DNA from: Favolaschia claudopus
Lineage: Eukaryota > Basidiomycota > Agaricomycetes > Agaricales > Mycenaceae
Length of the DNA: 64,000 bases
NCBI GenBank assembly: GCA_037176885.1
Contig: JAWWNJ010000021.1
Span: forward strand, 1,922,001 to 1,986,000
Direction: 5' to 3'
Part shown: piece by piece, positions 8,228 to 20,458 of the stretch
Numbering within the stretch: the stretch's first letter is position 1
Layout: each line of letters starts with the position of its first letter
Notes under the pieces: generated by a model
The model's input: the letters and a program-made list of their open reading frames with translations, nothing else
What the model was told of the DNA's origin: nothing
Databases searched by the model: none
Made by a program: the position numbers and the translations under genes

Positions 8228-11108
8228 GTGATGGATGGCACTGTAGACGACGGAGAACAGCTTACGTTTAGCCCAAAAAAATTACGCATTGAGCCAACGC
8301 CTATTGAGCCATCCTCTGGTCCTATTCGCACTCGCGATCCGCGCATTCGTTTGCCCGGAAGGATAATTGCATCATCCTCCTCTGCACCTCTTCCCGCTCA
8401 CAATTCTACCCCAAACCCTTTGCAAAACGATTCTATCGCGGGGTCCCCTCCTCCTCATCCCCTGATTTGTCGTTCGGTTTCCCCTCCACCTCCGTTTGCG
8501 AGATTCCAACCCAGCGAGTCCCGTACTATTCTTAATGTTCATCCCACCCGTGTCATTGGTGACGGACTCGACGAAGCAGCTCAATGCCTTGAAATGGCGA
8601 TCCTTTGTTCTACAACATACTCCATTAATCATGGAGGACTCGATTCGCGCTTCTGGGATCAGGCCAGCGAGGACCTCGCAAACGATCGTCCGATTTCGTA
8701 TGTGGCCTATGTTTGGAACGTTCAATTGAAGGCCCAGTTCCCGAGAGAAATTCTCGAGCTATGCATCATGCAGGACACTCGGGAGCGACACCTGAATCGT
8801 CCAACAACTTTTCCCCCGGGTCTGAACATCTTTTACCCCTACCTACGTCCAGAGGGTCTTCGAGACTTCCTCGATACCTTCCACCTCCATGGGCAGCACC
8901 CTCGTTTCTTCGACAACCTGCGCCGCATCGGTTTCGAGATTTTATCTGAGCACTCTACTCAGCTCAATATTCGCACAATCCTACATCGCGACTACATCAC
9001 GCCATTCCTGCGCAATCCCATCCCTTACTCTCCAGCATACAAACTCGGACGCAATGATCCTTTTACCGTTGCTTGCGCTGGTATTCGCCGGCTTATTCAG
9101 GATGCAATGGCGCATTTGGTGCAGGTAATAAAGGTCCATCGCCCCGACTTCGAAGCACTCGCAATCTACGAAGGGAAAATTGCGCGACGACTCGCACACT
9201 CGAATTCTCATGCTCCACCACTCATCTTCTTCTTGACCCCACAAACCATGCCTTCCCCTGCGTACCCGGGCGACTATAAACCTCGCCCTTCGGTTTCATC
9301 CATTCCTTCACCCCTTCAAGCATGAATTCCTTCTCGAAGTCGGCATCCTATTTGTCAACTCAACCGACCGAAAATTTCAAGACCTCGCAGTTTTAATTAA
9401 TAAACTAGTCTTGTTCAAGTTCGTCCAACACCATGAATTTGCGAGGATATTTTCTAGCGGCATTCTGGAGACAGCAGGGCACGTTCAAATTTTTGCCGAT
9501 GAATTCGACTACGCCACCGACGACCTTGAATATATTTAAATCCTCACCTCCTACCCATTCTTCCGCTCCACCTACGATACGGATTCGACTTCTCGCGTGC
9601 CCCGCGGAAGTCGTTTACCTACATACCCACTCCACACTCTTTGAACCTTTAATTTTATTGCATTTCCCGTGCCGATCCAATCACCCGTCGTGGCGATCGA
9701 CGTTAAACTTGCTACCTGCTCGAAAATGCCATCTCCACATCAATACTCCCAGTCCACCCTCGTCTTAGCTCTATTCCTCATTCTACTACTATTTCCTGCT
9801 TCCTTTTGCATCTCGTTCGAGCTCTTCGCCCGCTACGGCACTAAACTGGCACAAATATTCATCGCAATCTCCCTCTCCCGTAAGGCTCCAACCTTTTAGT
9901 TTTCGTTTGCGCCCGAGGGCAAAACAAACGGAAACGGTTGTAAACGTTTGGAAAAACCTTTTTAATCGTTTTAAACGGATGTTGGGGCGGCCCGGGGCGG
10001 CATGGCTCAGATCAGAGATTCCACTTCTCAAACTTGACTAAAAGGCAAGCCACAAGGTATCAAATGAGTTGGCTGATGTCTGAGTGACTTACAAAAAGTG
10101 TACACTCACTGTGGACAATGTTTCGCTTTGCCCAACAGGCATCAAGATGTCGCGCCGTCTCGAAGCCGAGTCTTCTGCCGCCTCGAGGCACTGACTTGAT
10201 GATCCTGACACTCAGGATCAACAAAGGATCAACTCCGGTTTCGATTTGCATAGAACGGCAGCTCATCACACACTGATCTAGCTGATGAAGGTAAGTAACC
10301 GTTTAACCGTTTGTTTTACCGTCTGTCGACCTCGGCAAAACAAACGAAAAAAGAAACGGATATAACCGTGTAAAACGTTTGCACACGGAATCGGTTGGAG
10401 CCTTACTCTCCCGCTTAACCTCCTACTCCGAGACCCAAATATCCAGCTTTATTCACCTCTCAACACCAGCCTACTTCACCTCCACCGCTCAAACATTCTT
10501 CATCCCGGGAAAATCCTACTTGCATTCCACGAACGTCGTTGAAGTTCGAGATTCAACGTCCAATCCACATTCGGCCGAAAGTCGGAGTTCCACTTTGTCG
10601 GCAGTCCCCGAGTATGACATCGACACCGCGTACGAGAAAACGACGGGATTTGCCGTTGATCCGCACTTGGATCCCGCAGAACCTCTTTACACCACCCTCG
10701 ACGATTTGGAAGACGGTGATATTCTCTTTCCAATGACTTGCGACGAGAACGGAGTCGCCGAAGTTCTTAAGTACTGCCTACAAGAAAGTTGGAGTTAAAA
10801 TCAAACCTCTTGCCCAGCCTTATCCCGAGCATGCCCGGACTCGACGCCAATTTCCAGAGGATCCTCTGCAAAGTCTTCCTCCGCTTCCCACACGTCCTCC
10901 GGAATTCTATCCCACTAAGAAACTCGATCGCGAACGGATGGACAGTCTGGATATCAATCATGACGGGAATTTACTTCCCGAAGAAGTCAAGCTTTTTGAA
11001 CATGTCATGCGATTGAACGAGGACGGCCTAGCCTTTGTTGAGACCGACCGCGGAACGTTTCGAAGTGATTACTTCTCCGATTACATCTACCCCGTCATCG
11101 AACAATGA
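8228..11108 (+). pseudogene. 5' half of a Ty3/gypsy retrotransposon (gag-like region to pol N-terminus)
   Basis: A 365-codon frame from 8228 has a Pro/Ser-rich N-terminus and then a helical region of capsid-like composition (inference). Reading continues after a frameshift near 9325 (FVNSTDRKFQDLAVLINKL..), is broken by an inverted-repeat insertion near 9893-10375, and resumes (VGALLSRLTSYSETQ..). After another frame change it gives LPPLPTRPPEFYPTKKLDRE, DSLDINHDGNLLPEEVKLFE and FVETDRGTFRSDYFSDYIYP. These last blocks sit just upstream of RT in a gypsy lineage common in mushrooms. The frame stops at 11106-11108 exactly where the PWAFKNIPIPPGI segment of RT should begin. That segment is present in the minus-strand half at 21479-24616. 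No intact retropepsin motif was seen and no LTR was identified. Confidence 0.7.
9893..10375. mobile_element. Inverted-repeat element inserted in the gypsy gag-pol region
   Basis: CGTTTG..CCGAGG-GCAAAACAAACGG blocks near 9904-9945 are inverted near 10306-10350, with further TAAACG/CGTTTA repeats. Gypsy-like coding sequence lies on both sides. Exact ends and target duplication could not be fixed by eye. Confidence 0.5.
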
Positions 11109-11771
11109 TTTGTGGGGGCAGCATGGATGTTGGAAGTGACTGAGCTCATTCAGAAACGATGTCGGTCAATGTCGGCGGTCTCGACGACGTGTTGCGTTGG
11201 GACAAGTATAATATCACAATACAGAGGTGGTAGAGGGTCAGAGTGAAGCAACGAAGAGCCTTGTACTTATGCTTCCGAAGAGGTAGGGGTACAGAAAAGC
11301 TGAGAAGAGCGATTTTGTGTGCGAGAATGCCGTCAGCTCATAACAGTCACACGAGTCCGTCATGATGCTATCGTGGGAGCCTCATGACATAAATCTCTCA
11401 TGAGGCAATTTCCAAATTTCCGACTAATACAGGCAGGCTTTCCCAGGACGTGCTTCGATGAGCTAATGGCCGTTTTCACAGACTTCTGAAGCATCGTGCC
11501 ACTGCGAGGAACGTGTTAGCACCGCCGGTTTGCAGGCGGGGTGTGAATCTTTCTTTACTACTGGACTACCGGTACAACAAAACCGGGTGCAAGGGCTAAC
11601 AAGGGCCGCCGTGAGTTCAGGCCTGCTCGACCGATTCTTAGGCATAGTCTATCACAGGCAATGTCGGCGGAAATGGACGCCGCTCGCTCAACCCCGCGAT
11701 AGTAGATACGCCTGATGATGCGATACTATTTCGACCACGTCACCACAAAGGTTCCTTTTGTTTTCCCATCC
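11109..11771. other. No gene recognised
   Basis: Non-coding sequence downstream of the gypsy half-element. No conserved motif or repeat border was seen. Confidence 0.4.
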
Positions 11772-13177
11772 CCCCCATTCCGTTATCTCGGTTGCCGGTC
11801 GACCGAGCCTTGAGTCAGTTTTCCGACCCTGTGTCCAGGATTTTAAGGATGGGTGCCCCTTGGACACAATTTAACTTCCGGGGAGCCTTCGATGCGCTGT
11901 GCTTTGACATGATTTCTATTTTGAACGAACTTCATGCCCACGCAAGGCCCGCTCAAAAGGGACTCATGACCATAAATACTTACTCATACGAATGGTCCCC
12001 CAAAGTCACACGGATTTTCGCTTGGTTTTTGCCTGTTTTTGGCCCAAAATGGGGGTAAAAAACGAAGTCACACCGGTCCGGGCTCCCATACGAAAGGTCA
12101 GGTTCGTATGAGATGTCACACCCCAAATCGGCTTACGAATTGAACAAAATACTACAGTATTTTACTCTAACTTGGGGACCGAGAAAGGCGGTTTCTGGAC
12201 GTTGATTTACTCTAACGCGGACCGCCTCGATAGGTAGTGACCGGGGGCCTACCCGGAGTTTGAAGTTCGATGCCTTGGAAACGTCGAGCCATCACTCTCA
12301 TCAGTCTTGGTTCAAAAATGGGCAGAAAGAGGTGCTCAAAGTGTGTTCGTCTCTCGCCAGAAAAATACAGAAAAAAATGGCTCATATGATTCCAATACTG
12401 TACCATTTCATTCAATTCGTATGTCACGCGTCACAGGGCCGATTTTTTACGAATATTTTCGTACCTGTCACGGGTCACCGAGGCGTCTTATGAATGTCCC
12501 AGATAAGTCACAAAATTAGCGGAAAATTGCCCCAAAATCGAATTTTTCGCTCACACAGGCTTTTCCTCCATCGAATGGCGCCCCGAAGTCCGTTTTGATG
12601 TTTGAGTCTTGAATAAGGTCTGGGTAGCTCTGATTTTGGCTCATTTTCTGTGTATTTTACAGGCAAACCCACCTGAAATCAACGAAATTCCGCGCAAACC
12701 TGATTGTTCTCCGTTTTCTGCCCTTCGCCGGGCTGTAGGTTCTCCAGGAATGGTGGATAATGCAAAGGGTGTGTTCTGAGCCATTTATGAATTTTTTTAG
12801 GTGTCACGGTCCTTCAGAGGCATTTAAGAAAACCAAAGTTCGAATATTTGGGTCACGCGTCACAGGCGGAGAGAATTGATCGAAATGGTACAGTATCGCG
12901 TCTGGCCCCAACGGCGGTGTGAATTGAGGCACTGGCGGCGATCACATTGGCGGCCAGCGGAAGGCGGGCCTGGGAACCGGGCATCAGTTCGGGCCGATTG
13001 AGTCAGCCACGTGATAGAACACGTATTTTGAACCTGTCCCAATCGCGGAAAAACCTCCACGCGCATGGGCCATGGGGTCCGTTCAAAATAGAAATCATGT
13101 CAAAGCACAGCGCATCGAAGGCTCATGTGTGTGAGAGTAAAGCCCTTGAGGCAACCGAGATAATGGAACGTGAAAAG
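11772..13177. repeat. 1.4-kb fold-back element with nested inverted arms
   Basis: A perfect 44-bp inverted repeat joins 11883-11926 and 13081-13124 (left arm starts GAGCCTTCGATGCGCTGTGC). Outside it, ATTCCGTTATCTCGGTTGCC near 11775 is nearly inverted at 13153-13175. The interior (12.0-13.05 kb) is non-coding and contains two CACGCGTCACAGG blocks at ~12425 and ~12852. The right end lies about 80 bp upstream of the kinase-like gene, so the element may overlap its promoter. Confidence 0.65.
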
Positions 13178-13259
13178 AAAGAAATTGGAAGTTGAAGTCA
13201 ACAAACAAGTGCAATGTAATCTGCTTTATAAGGCCGATTGTCAGTCGTGCCACTTACCC

Positions 13260-14650
13260 ATGTCGCACAAAATCGAGCTTACTGTCTTTGATACTACCGC
13301 CACTGCAAATGAGGCCATAGGTGCGTTCTTTCTTCCTGTCGAGCTCCCTTAATTTCAGAACAGCTCTGGGCAATCCCACCGACCATCCCATCGCGACGCC
13401 ACTGGACCCGGGTCCTCTTTCCGCACCCGACGAAGCGCGCGAGCGTGAATACTCTTCATGGGCGTGCACGTACAGAGGCTCTCCCCCCGTCGTCGGCGCA
13501 ACCCAGTTCGTCATTGGCGCAGATCCCCACAATTTTACCAGCGGTGCCGCGTTCACCATTTTCTACGAACGCAATCTCCTCCAGGTATGCGTGGAGAACG
13601 ACGTCCTCGACGACCCCGAGGAGGGCCTGCCGATATCGGTCGTCAATGCGGTGCGTTAGAAAAAGAAAGACAGAAAAAAACGGACTGACTGACCTCCACG
13701 GTCAACAGGCTGTTGAACAGGTGCAGTGGGAGTCGAGCCCACTGACGACCAAGGTGCAATTCCACACCGCTGCCGACGGGTCTTACGTTTTCCGCACAAC
13801 CACGGCATCGAGCCATCAGGGTCTGGATCTAGAGAAAGGGCTAGTTCTTCCAGAGAACACTCCTACATTCCCGCACATCGACCTGTCGTCGCTCCGCCCC
13901 ACGCACAAAGTAACCGACAGTATTTATGTTATAAAGGTGTCCCATGGTCCTGCCGTGTTCAAACGGTTGGATTATGGCAGCATGCAGGAGGTCAATTTTT
14001 TCTTTGACCTTCCCAAGGTCGACTTCCTCTTGCGGCCAACTCACCTGGTCGTCGACGATCGTCGCCGTGGGTGCGGGCTCCTACTCCCTTACCATCGCGC
14101 CTTGTCCTTGTCCCTGACGCTCGACCGCCATCACCCTGACGCTGCCAAAGTTGTTCTATCGCCGGCCGTTGCCGCTCCGAGCGATTCATCTTCCTCTACA
14201 AGGCCTACATTGATCTCTCCCCTGGTAAAGACGGCGTGGATCGCTGACGTAGCCGCCACCGTGGCGTGGCTGCACAAACAGAACATGACCTGGGACGATC
14301 TCAAAACCTCCAACATCGTAGTTTGCGAGGACGGGCATTGTCGAGGCATCGACTACGCGCCCTTCGGAACTACGGTCAAGTGGAATCCCCCGGAGGCTGC
14401 GCAGCCCGGGCCCCGCACCACCGCCGCTGACGTCTTCGCCCTCGGTCTCGTAATATGGGCCGTATGCATGGAAGTCGGGGAGTTCGAGCGTCAGCAGGAA
14501 TACGTTTGCCCCGTCCTGGTGTGGAACCAGGCGGCCCCGGACTGGTTGCGAACTCTCGCTGCCAGATGCGTACTGGACGAGCCCGAAAAGCGTCCCCGCG
14601 TGGACGTTTACGACGCCATTCTCACAGAAAGGTCACGCCGCAAGCAATGA
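13260..14650 (+). CDS. Protein kinase-like (possibly atypical or pseudokinase) protein, three exons
   Basis: Modelled as join(13260..13320, 13364..13650, 13709..14650), giving 429 aa. Both introns are GT..AG (43 and 58 bp) and the joins keep frame. ATG 13260 is the first methionine that leads into the spliced frame. The N-terminal ~200 residues have no recognised domain. The C-terminal half resembles a kinase fold: VFKRL with a candidate beta-3 lysine near residue 201, a candidate helix-C glutamate near 210, DLKTSN (catalytic-loop Asp ~313, Lys ~315, Asn ~318), DY-A at ~331 where DFG is expected, PPEA at ~343-346 as the APE motif, and DVFALGLVIW as helix F. HRD is replaced by W-D-D and DFG is altered, so activity is uncertain. 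It is the only intact gene in the first 49 kb. No operon-like neighbours. Confidence 0.75.
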
Positions 14651-15584
14651 ACATACGTTACTCTCTTGTCCGTATACATATCTACATACAGTTTCTATTT
14701 GTTTTCGTTTGGAAAATATGCAGCTACATGGACTTCGACCCGCGGTCCGGAGAAATTGACGCGCAGTGACGTGGCTTTGACGCCGACCGGCACAGCATCG
14801 ACGCGGCATTTCTACATGTCGCGGGGAGTCTTTTCTTATGATAGTAATAATTGTTGGACACAGGAGACCCAGATCTTGAGCACTCACACTACCACGAGAA
14901 GATGCCGCATGAGGCTCATTGTGGCCTGTATCGACCATGCTCAGACATTCAACCGAGGTGCATAACAAGATACTGTACAGTATATAGCTTTGAGAAAGCA
15001 TCCAAACGCAATCTAACACAATTCCAATGCCTTCTATGAAGCCAAAAATGCTCAGGATAGTGGCCCGATTGCACAATTGAGCAACTTGAACTCATGGGGC
15101 CGAGGTGCCGGAGAGGCGGCACAAACGATCTTGCGAATGAAGCCGAAAATCTTGAAAGGTGTTGGGGATAGCCGCGGGATATTTTCAAGGATCCTGAGGA
15201 ATACTTCTTCCCGAAGTGAAAGGAAAGGGCAAGGAGGAGGGTAAACGCAGAGAGGAAGCCGGAGGAATATAAAGCAGAGGGCGTTTCACACGTTTGACAG
15301 TTAGCTGTCAACACAAACGACGGATATCTCTCATTGGCTGGAGAGCCCTTTACGTGAACACCCTTCCTTTGTATAATAGATGTTATTTCGCAGTATTAAT
15401 ACATTAGACTACTACTAGGACCTGTATATTTGTTTGATTTCATTTTTTGTCGCGCCGTTCACGCAGAAACGAGGCAGGAACAATGGCTAGAGCCTAGGAG
15501 AGGTGGAGGGGAGGTTGCGGCGGGTTTTGATGTGGCGGTGTGAGTTGCCATCAGCACATCTGATCGCCATCGCTGCCCACTCCC
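14651..15584. other. No gene recognised
   Basis: AT-rich intergenic sequence with short frames on both strands and no family motif. A small perfect palindrome TTGACAG-TTAG-CTGTCAA lies near 15293-15311. Confidence 0.4.
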
Positions 15585-15841
15585 ACTGTACTAATCCGAC
15601 CGGTTGTTCACGTTATGTGTGACGGCCCGTCGTGAACTGAACTTTTTGATGGTGGTGACGAGTGACACCGAGTTTTTTAGGGCAAGAAAATCGAAAAAAT
15701 CTCCGGCCGGCATGTGCCGAGCAAGGCCGGCCTACCATATATGGTAATTTTGATGTGATTGACGTGTTGTGAGCAACTTGTCCAGTGAACAATTTGGGTG
15801 ACGGGTGACACCCGGTGAACGACCGGTCGGATTAGTACAGT
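15585..15841. mobile_element. 257-bp inverted-repeat MITE
   Basis: ACTGTACTAATCCGACCGGT.. at 15585-15611 is inverted at 15815-15841 with one or two mismatches. The terminal sequence is close to that of the element at 16207-16919 (CTGTACTATTTCGACCG), so the two belong to related families. The right flank is TA; the left flank is degenerate. Confidence 0.65.
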
Positions 15842-16206
15842 AACTTGAGGGATTTGGGGTGATATAGCAGCCTTTCGTGTACTGTTGATTACTAGTAATT
15901 TCACTCAGCAAAGTCTATATAATAGATTTATCGACTATCATAAATCTTGTAGAGTCTGACTTGGTGAGACTATCATCAGCGAAGGGGAGTTTCTAGGATG
16001 CTGGAGGACCTAAAAATCGCTCGGTGAGAATGCACTATGTGCCGCGTCACTACGCGTCAGTACCGCGCCGGTGCGCCTCAATGCCGCGTCAACACAGCCA
16101 CCGCCGCGTCACAGCCACGCTACATCAACATGCGTCTTCCGAATTCATGTTTCAACAATGAACTGCTCCGTTACACTCGTAATCAACCCCTCATGTAATC
16201 ACATTA

Positions 16207-16919
16207 CTGTACTATTTCGACCGTAGATTCAAGTCACAGGTTACAGAGGGACTTGAATTGAATCTATTTTATTGGGGGAGCTTGCTCCCCCTTTATCAGA
16301 GCCGTCACCGAAAAGCAATAAGCTGTGCTAGACGGCTTTTTGATGTAATCGATAGATCTGTGATAGATGGTGAATCCGAGTGATGCGAGAGATTTCCGCT
16401 TGATCCAGAGTGGCTCCGCTTGATCCCGAGTGATGATTGGTGATGGGAACACAGTTTTGACAGACACGTACATTTCACGCGTCCGCGGTCAAGCTTGAAG
16501 ACTGTGGCTGCAATTGCAGTGACTTTCGAATGAGTTTTCACTGGGGACGACTGAAAAAAAGCTAATGTACATAACAGGTTCAATGCGGATGCTTGAGACT
16601 GATCCACAATGGAGAGTTCAACTTCTTCTAACGTAAGTAGTCTATACAGTAATCTCTTGTTCAACTTACTCAAAACTTACTTTACTCCAATGTGCACTGT
16701 AATATCGATACGGATTCGCGCAAGCTCCCCCTTCTGTAGGCCGGAACTCCGGCATACAAATCATATTTTTCGTAACGTGTCATGTACAGCGCTTTTTGAG
16801 ATCGGCAAAACACGAAAAATCTCCCTAAAAAGGCAATTCAATCACTGATGAATGATGGCAAAAGTGAAGATAAAGCGTCACATCTCAAACCCATTGAATC
16901 TACGGTCGAAATAGTACAG
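16207..16919. mobile_element. 713-bp TA-flanked MITE
   Basis: Perfect 26-bp terminal inverted repeats, starting CTGTACTATTTCGACCGTAG, lie at 16207-16232 and 16894-16919, with TA at 16205-16206 and 16920-16921. An internal GGGGGAGCTTGCTCCCCC palindrome lies near 16274-16291. No transposase frame was found. Confidence 0.8.
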
Positions 16920-17790
16920 TATTCCCGGCCTTGATTGAGAGTAATATGCAGGGCAGAGTTGATAATTTACCCTCCGCGGGACAGACTGGTTTGCGTGGTG
17001 TTCAGATGAAGAGGATGAACAAGAAGAACGAGAAGGTCTGGGCTTGGACTGAGATAAATCAAGCTTGGAATCGTCATTATCTATCTACTTGGTTACATTT
17101 TAATTTAAATTGCGGGTGCAGTCCCGATCCAAGAAGTACACGGAATTTAATCATTTTCTGGAACAAATGTTCGATTCCCCGAAAAGGAAGATGCCTTGTC
17201 CTCTGGCGCATCTAAACTTCGTTTACATCAGTATCACTGAGTCTGAAATGAAGAATGGTTCCTATATATATTGAGCGCGCACCTGCCTCCGCTCCTGTCG
17301 AATAGAAATTTGAAAACTTTGAACCTTTCATAGGTTTCTTAAAATAGGAGCCTGTGGATTGATTTTCCTCTAGTGAAGTGAAATCTCAATTCAGAGATTA
17401 TGAAATAGTGGAGAACCAAGAAGAGTATATAAGGCTCCCTTTGCCTTGTTATCAGCATATTCTAACCAGTTGTTGACTCGAAAATGAAAGCGATTCGGCC
17501 AATGATGTCCTGAACTATGCCTGACTTTCTTTGCCTTGTTTTAGAGGGCTTTCCTCGCTGTTTTTCTCTGAAATTTGGGATAGGGAATTTAAACTAGTAT
17601 TTAATTCGATTTAGAAACTCAGAAAGAATTAGACTGAAGCTGATTGGAGCTTATTAGCAGCGACCTGAAAATATATTTCAGAGCCCCGAAATTTAGATTG
17701 AACCTGTAATTCACCCTCTTTATGTAATCAAGCGAGAAATTGATGGACGCGGCGGGGCCGTTTGCCCACGTCCTAAGTTGGCGTGTCTCG
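16920..17790. other. No gene recognised
   Basis: Low-complexity AT-rich sequence. A 94-codon frame at 16931-17215 has no recognisable motif. Confidence 0.4.
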
Positions 17791-17903
17791 GCTAACTCCG
17801 ACATAGCGCGGCTTGCCAGCTCAGCGCTCAGCGCTCATTCTGCTCTTTACGCTAACTCCGACATGGCACGGCTTGCCAGCTCAGCGCTCACTCTGCTCTT
17901 TAC
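17791..17903. repeat. Tandem ~60-bp duplication
   Basis: GCTAACTCCGACATAGCGCG at 17791 and GCTAACTCCGACATGGCACG at 17851 start two copies that continue with CGGCTTGCCAGCTCAGCGCTCA and end TCTGCTCTTTAC. The first copy has an extra GCGCTCA. Confidence 0.85.
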
Positions 17904-19777
17904 TCTCAACGATGACCTCGCCCAATGCTCCTCATCGCGTATCATGGCTCCAGTGGCCCCGCCCCACATGAATATTTGAATACGCAATGGTCTTGGGGGG
18001 TGGATCTGTGCGTCATCGATCGCGTAGAACAGTTTATTGAAAAGCCAGACAACGCGACCTCGTTCTCCCCATATATCCGGCTGTATATCCGAGACTCAAA
18101 AAGTGGAGCACCGACTCTAAGCGAAAATAGTTTAGCGAATTATTTTCTTTGATTAGGAAAGTGGGTTTCTGGCGGCTGCTAATAAGCTCTATTTCGCCTT
18201 TGAGTCGAGGGAAAAGCTCCAAAATTGAAAGAGTTCGAGATTTGGAGGGTTGGCCGCCAACTGCAGTTCTTCGAGTCTGCACGTCCCGGAGCCCAAATAA
18301 ATTATTGTGACCACGGAGCCATGTTGAGAAAGTCATTCTCACCTACTCTGCCCGCAAACCGCAGCCCCCAGCTGTTGAGTGAGTCTGATACGAGGCGGAA
18401 GGCTGATGGGAAAAATTTCCAAATCCGAACATTACGGCATTCCCGCTACCTTTAGGTACAGGTTATGGGGAAGCTTGCTTCCCTTCCCCATTCATCGGTA
18501 TAGGGCAAAATGCCGCTATGAACGAAAATCGAAAACGAAAACGCGGCTAGCTGAAATTGATCAGGCGGCCTTCCAGGCCATCAAGTCCTCCAATTGCCAG
18601 CTATCAGAAAAGAAAATGACCGGTTTCAACACGGCAAAGAAGCCGAAAGGACTGGATTGATGTCACAGTCACAGTATATCAATGTACGTGGTCTATAGTG
18701 TCATCGGCCGCTTGCCGAACGCGTCCGAGTGGCTGTACCAGGTCACGCACACGGCCTGTTTTAGCACTCTAAATTATTAATTAATTGAAGAGTGAAGATC
18801 ACTCAGTGAGCTCTGCACTGAAATTTTTACGATACCCAAGTATGAGATTCGTAGCAAACATGATATAGACGAACACAAAAGGCAAACAAGGAAACAAGAA
18901 TGGACTACATAAAGTAAACAAATATTATTATTTTATATTTATCTGTTAATGTGTGTTGGCTGCCGGCAGTAGCTAAGTTGCACGAGCATCTATGGTGCCC
19001 TCCACTAAGTCACCACCAATTGCTGACAACAGCTACTACGCGGGCAGGAAAATCCGGATTTCTTATCCCTCTTGCGAAAATGCTCTATTCCATTGTTAGA
19101 AACCTTTGGCAAGAGGGACTTTTATTGGCGGCAAAATTGAGGGAGATATAAAAGTTCCACCCCCCAAAAATTGGGACTGCACAGTGCAGCCTACAAGTGT
19201 TCACATCCCCCTCCATTTACGCTCACTCACACGTTCCCAATACCGCTATGTGTGCACATATGATATGCCGCTGCTGGTTGACGTGAAAGCATGAATTTCA
19301 TTGGCGAAGCTCGAGTAAAATCCAAGCAAAAGCACCGATCTCTGGCACTAAAAGAGGTAGGCAGAAAAAAATCTCAGCCTGCGGCAGATTTGGGACTAGT
19401 CAAGCAGTGGTGGTTTTTAGTAGCTGCGAGTACAAAAGCGGAGCATCGGAACGGGACCAACATAGCAGCAAGACGATCGATCAAGTATGTATGTACGTGA
19501 CCGTAACCCTTGACATGAACTTGTTCCGTGCCGACTTGGTGCCGACTGCTTCATTTTCGTTTCTGAACCTGCTGCCGACGGGCACCGCCGGCCATCTATC
19601 GGCTATTCTATATATAGTCGTTTTCGTTTTCGTTTCTAGTATATACTCCAGAATTGGGTCAGAATTCTCCTAGCAAGAATTTCCCACACATCGGCAATTG
19701 CCGCCTTCGTGCTGGCAGTGTGCTGGCGGATACTCGGAGTCCTCGGACTCGGTTCTCCAATCACCAGAGAGTACAAT
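17904..19777. other. No gene recognised
   Basis: About 1.9 kb of intergenic sequence with only short unrelated frames. No domain, RNA gene or clean repeat border was seen. Confidence 0.4.
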
Positions 19778-20225
19778 CAGGACCTCTGACAATCCCTTTG
19801 GAGGCTAGATCCCGGCCAGGCCAAAATGAGGAGAAATTGTCCGAACCGATTTTGGGCGTTTTGGCGAGAAATTGTACGAACCGGATCTAGCCGGGCCTGA
19901 CGTAATGTGCCCAAACCGGCAATTTTCTGCGTGACTTGATCAAAAATCGTCGAAAATCGTTCAAACTAGCTCAAAACGCGTCGAAATCGCGTGCGGGGAT
20001 GAGATCCCCTTCAATTTCGCCAGTTCCAGCGTGGATCGGCCGAAATACCTGGTAAAAATTTGCTCGATAAACCCTTGATGTCCGACATTTTGTCCGAACC
20101 AGGATGTAGGCACCCACCGCCAGGAGGGGAGATTTTGTCCGAACCGGATGTCGCATTTTGGGCCAAATCCCGGAGAAATTGTCCGAACCGGGATCTAGGG
20201 TCCGACCGTATAGTCAGAGGTCCTG
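19778..20225. mobile_element. 448-bp element with 13-bp terminal repeats and 6-bp flanking duplication
   Basis: CAGGACCTCTGAC at 19778-19790 is exactly inverted at 20213-20225. TACAAT lies immediately outside both ends (19772-19777 and 20226-20231). The interior repeats the phrase ATTGTCCGAACCG several times. The superfamily cannot be assigned from a 6-bp duplication alone; an eroded 8-bp hAT duplication is possible. Confidence 0.7.
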
Positions 20226-20458
20226 TACAATCGTGGTTGCCTCGGCTAAGCTAAGCGGGGGTAGCTGCACCCCCTATCCGTTGCCAAGCATCCGTTGTGA
20301 CGTCGTATATTGAATACTCCGAAGTAACGTTTAAACCAGGCGTTAGGTTACGAAACTCGGGTGAGTGGGTTTGAAGCGCGTTCAGTCCGAATCCAACCCG
20401 AATAGGAAATGTTGTCGAGATAGATAAGAGGTCGACCCAGTGCGAAGACCTCGCTGTA

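Noticed and set aside
13445..14650. 401-codon kinase ORF starting at a GTG codon
   Set aside because: The first ~90 codons are Arg/Ser-rich and read across an intron. The spliced frame from ATG 13260 is more plausible.
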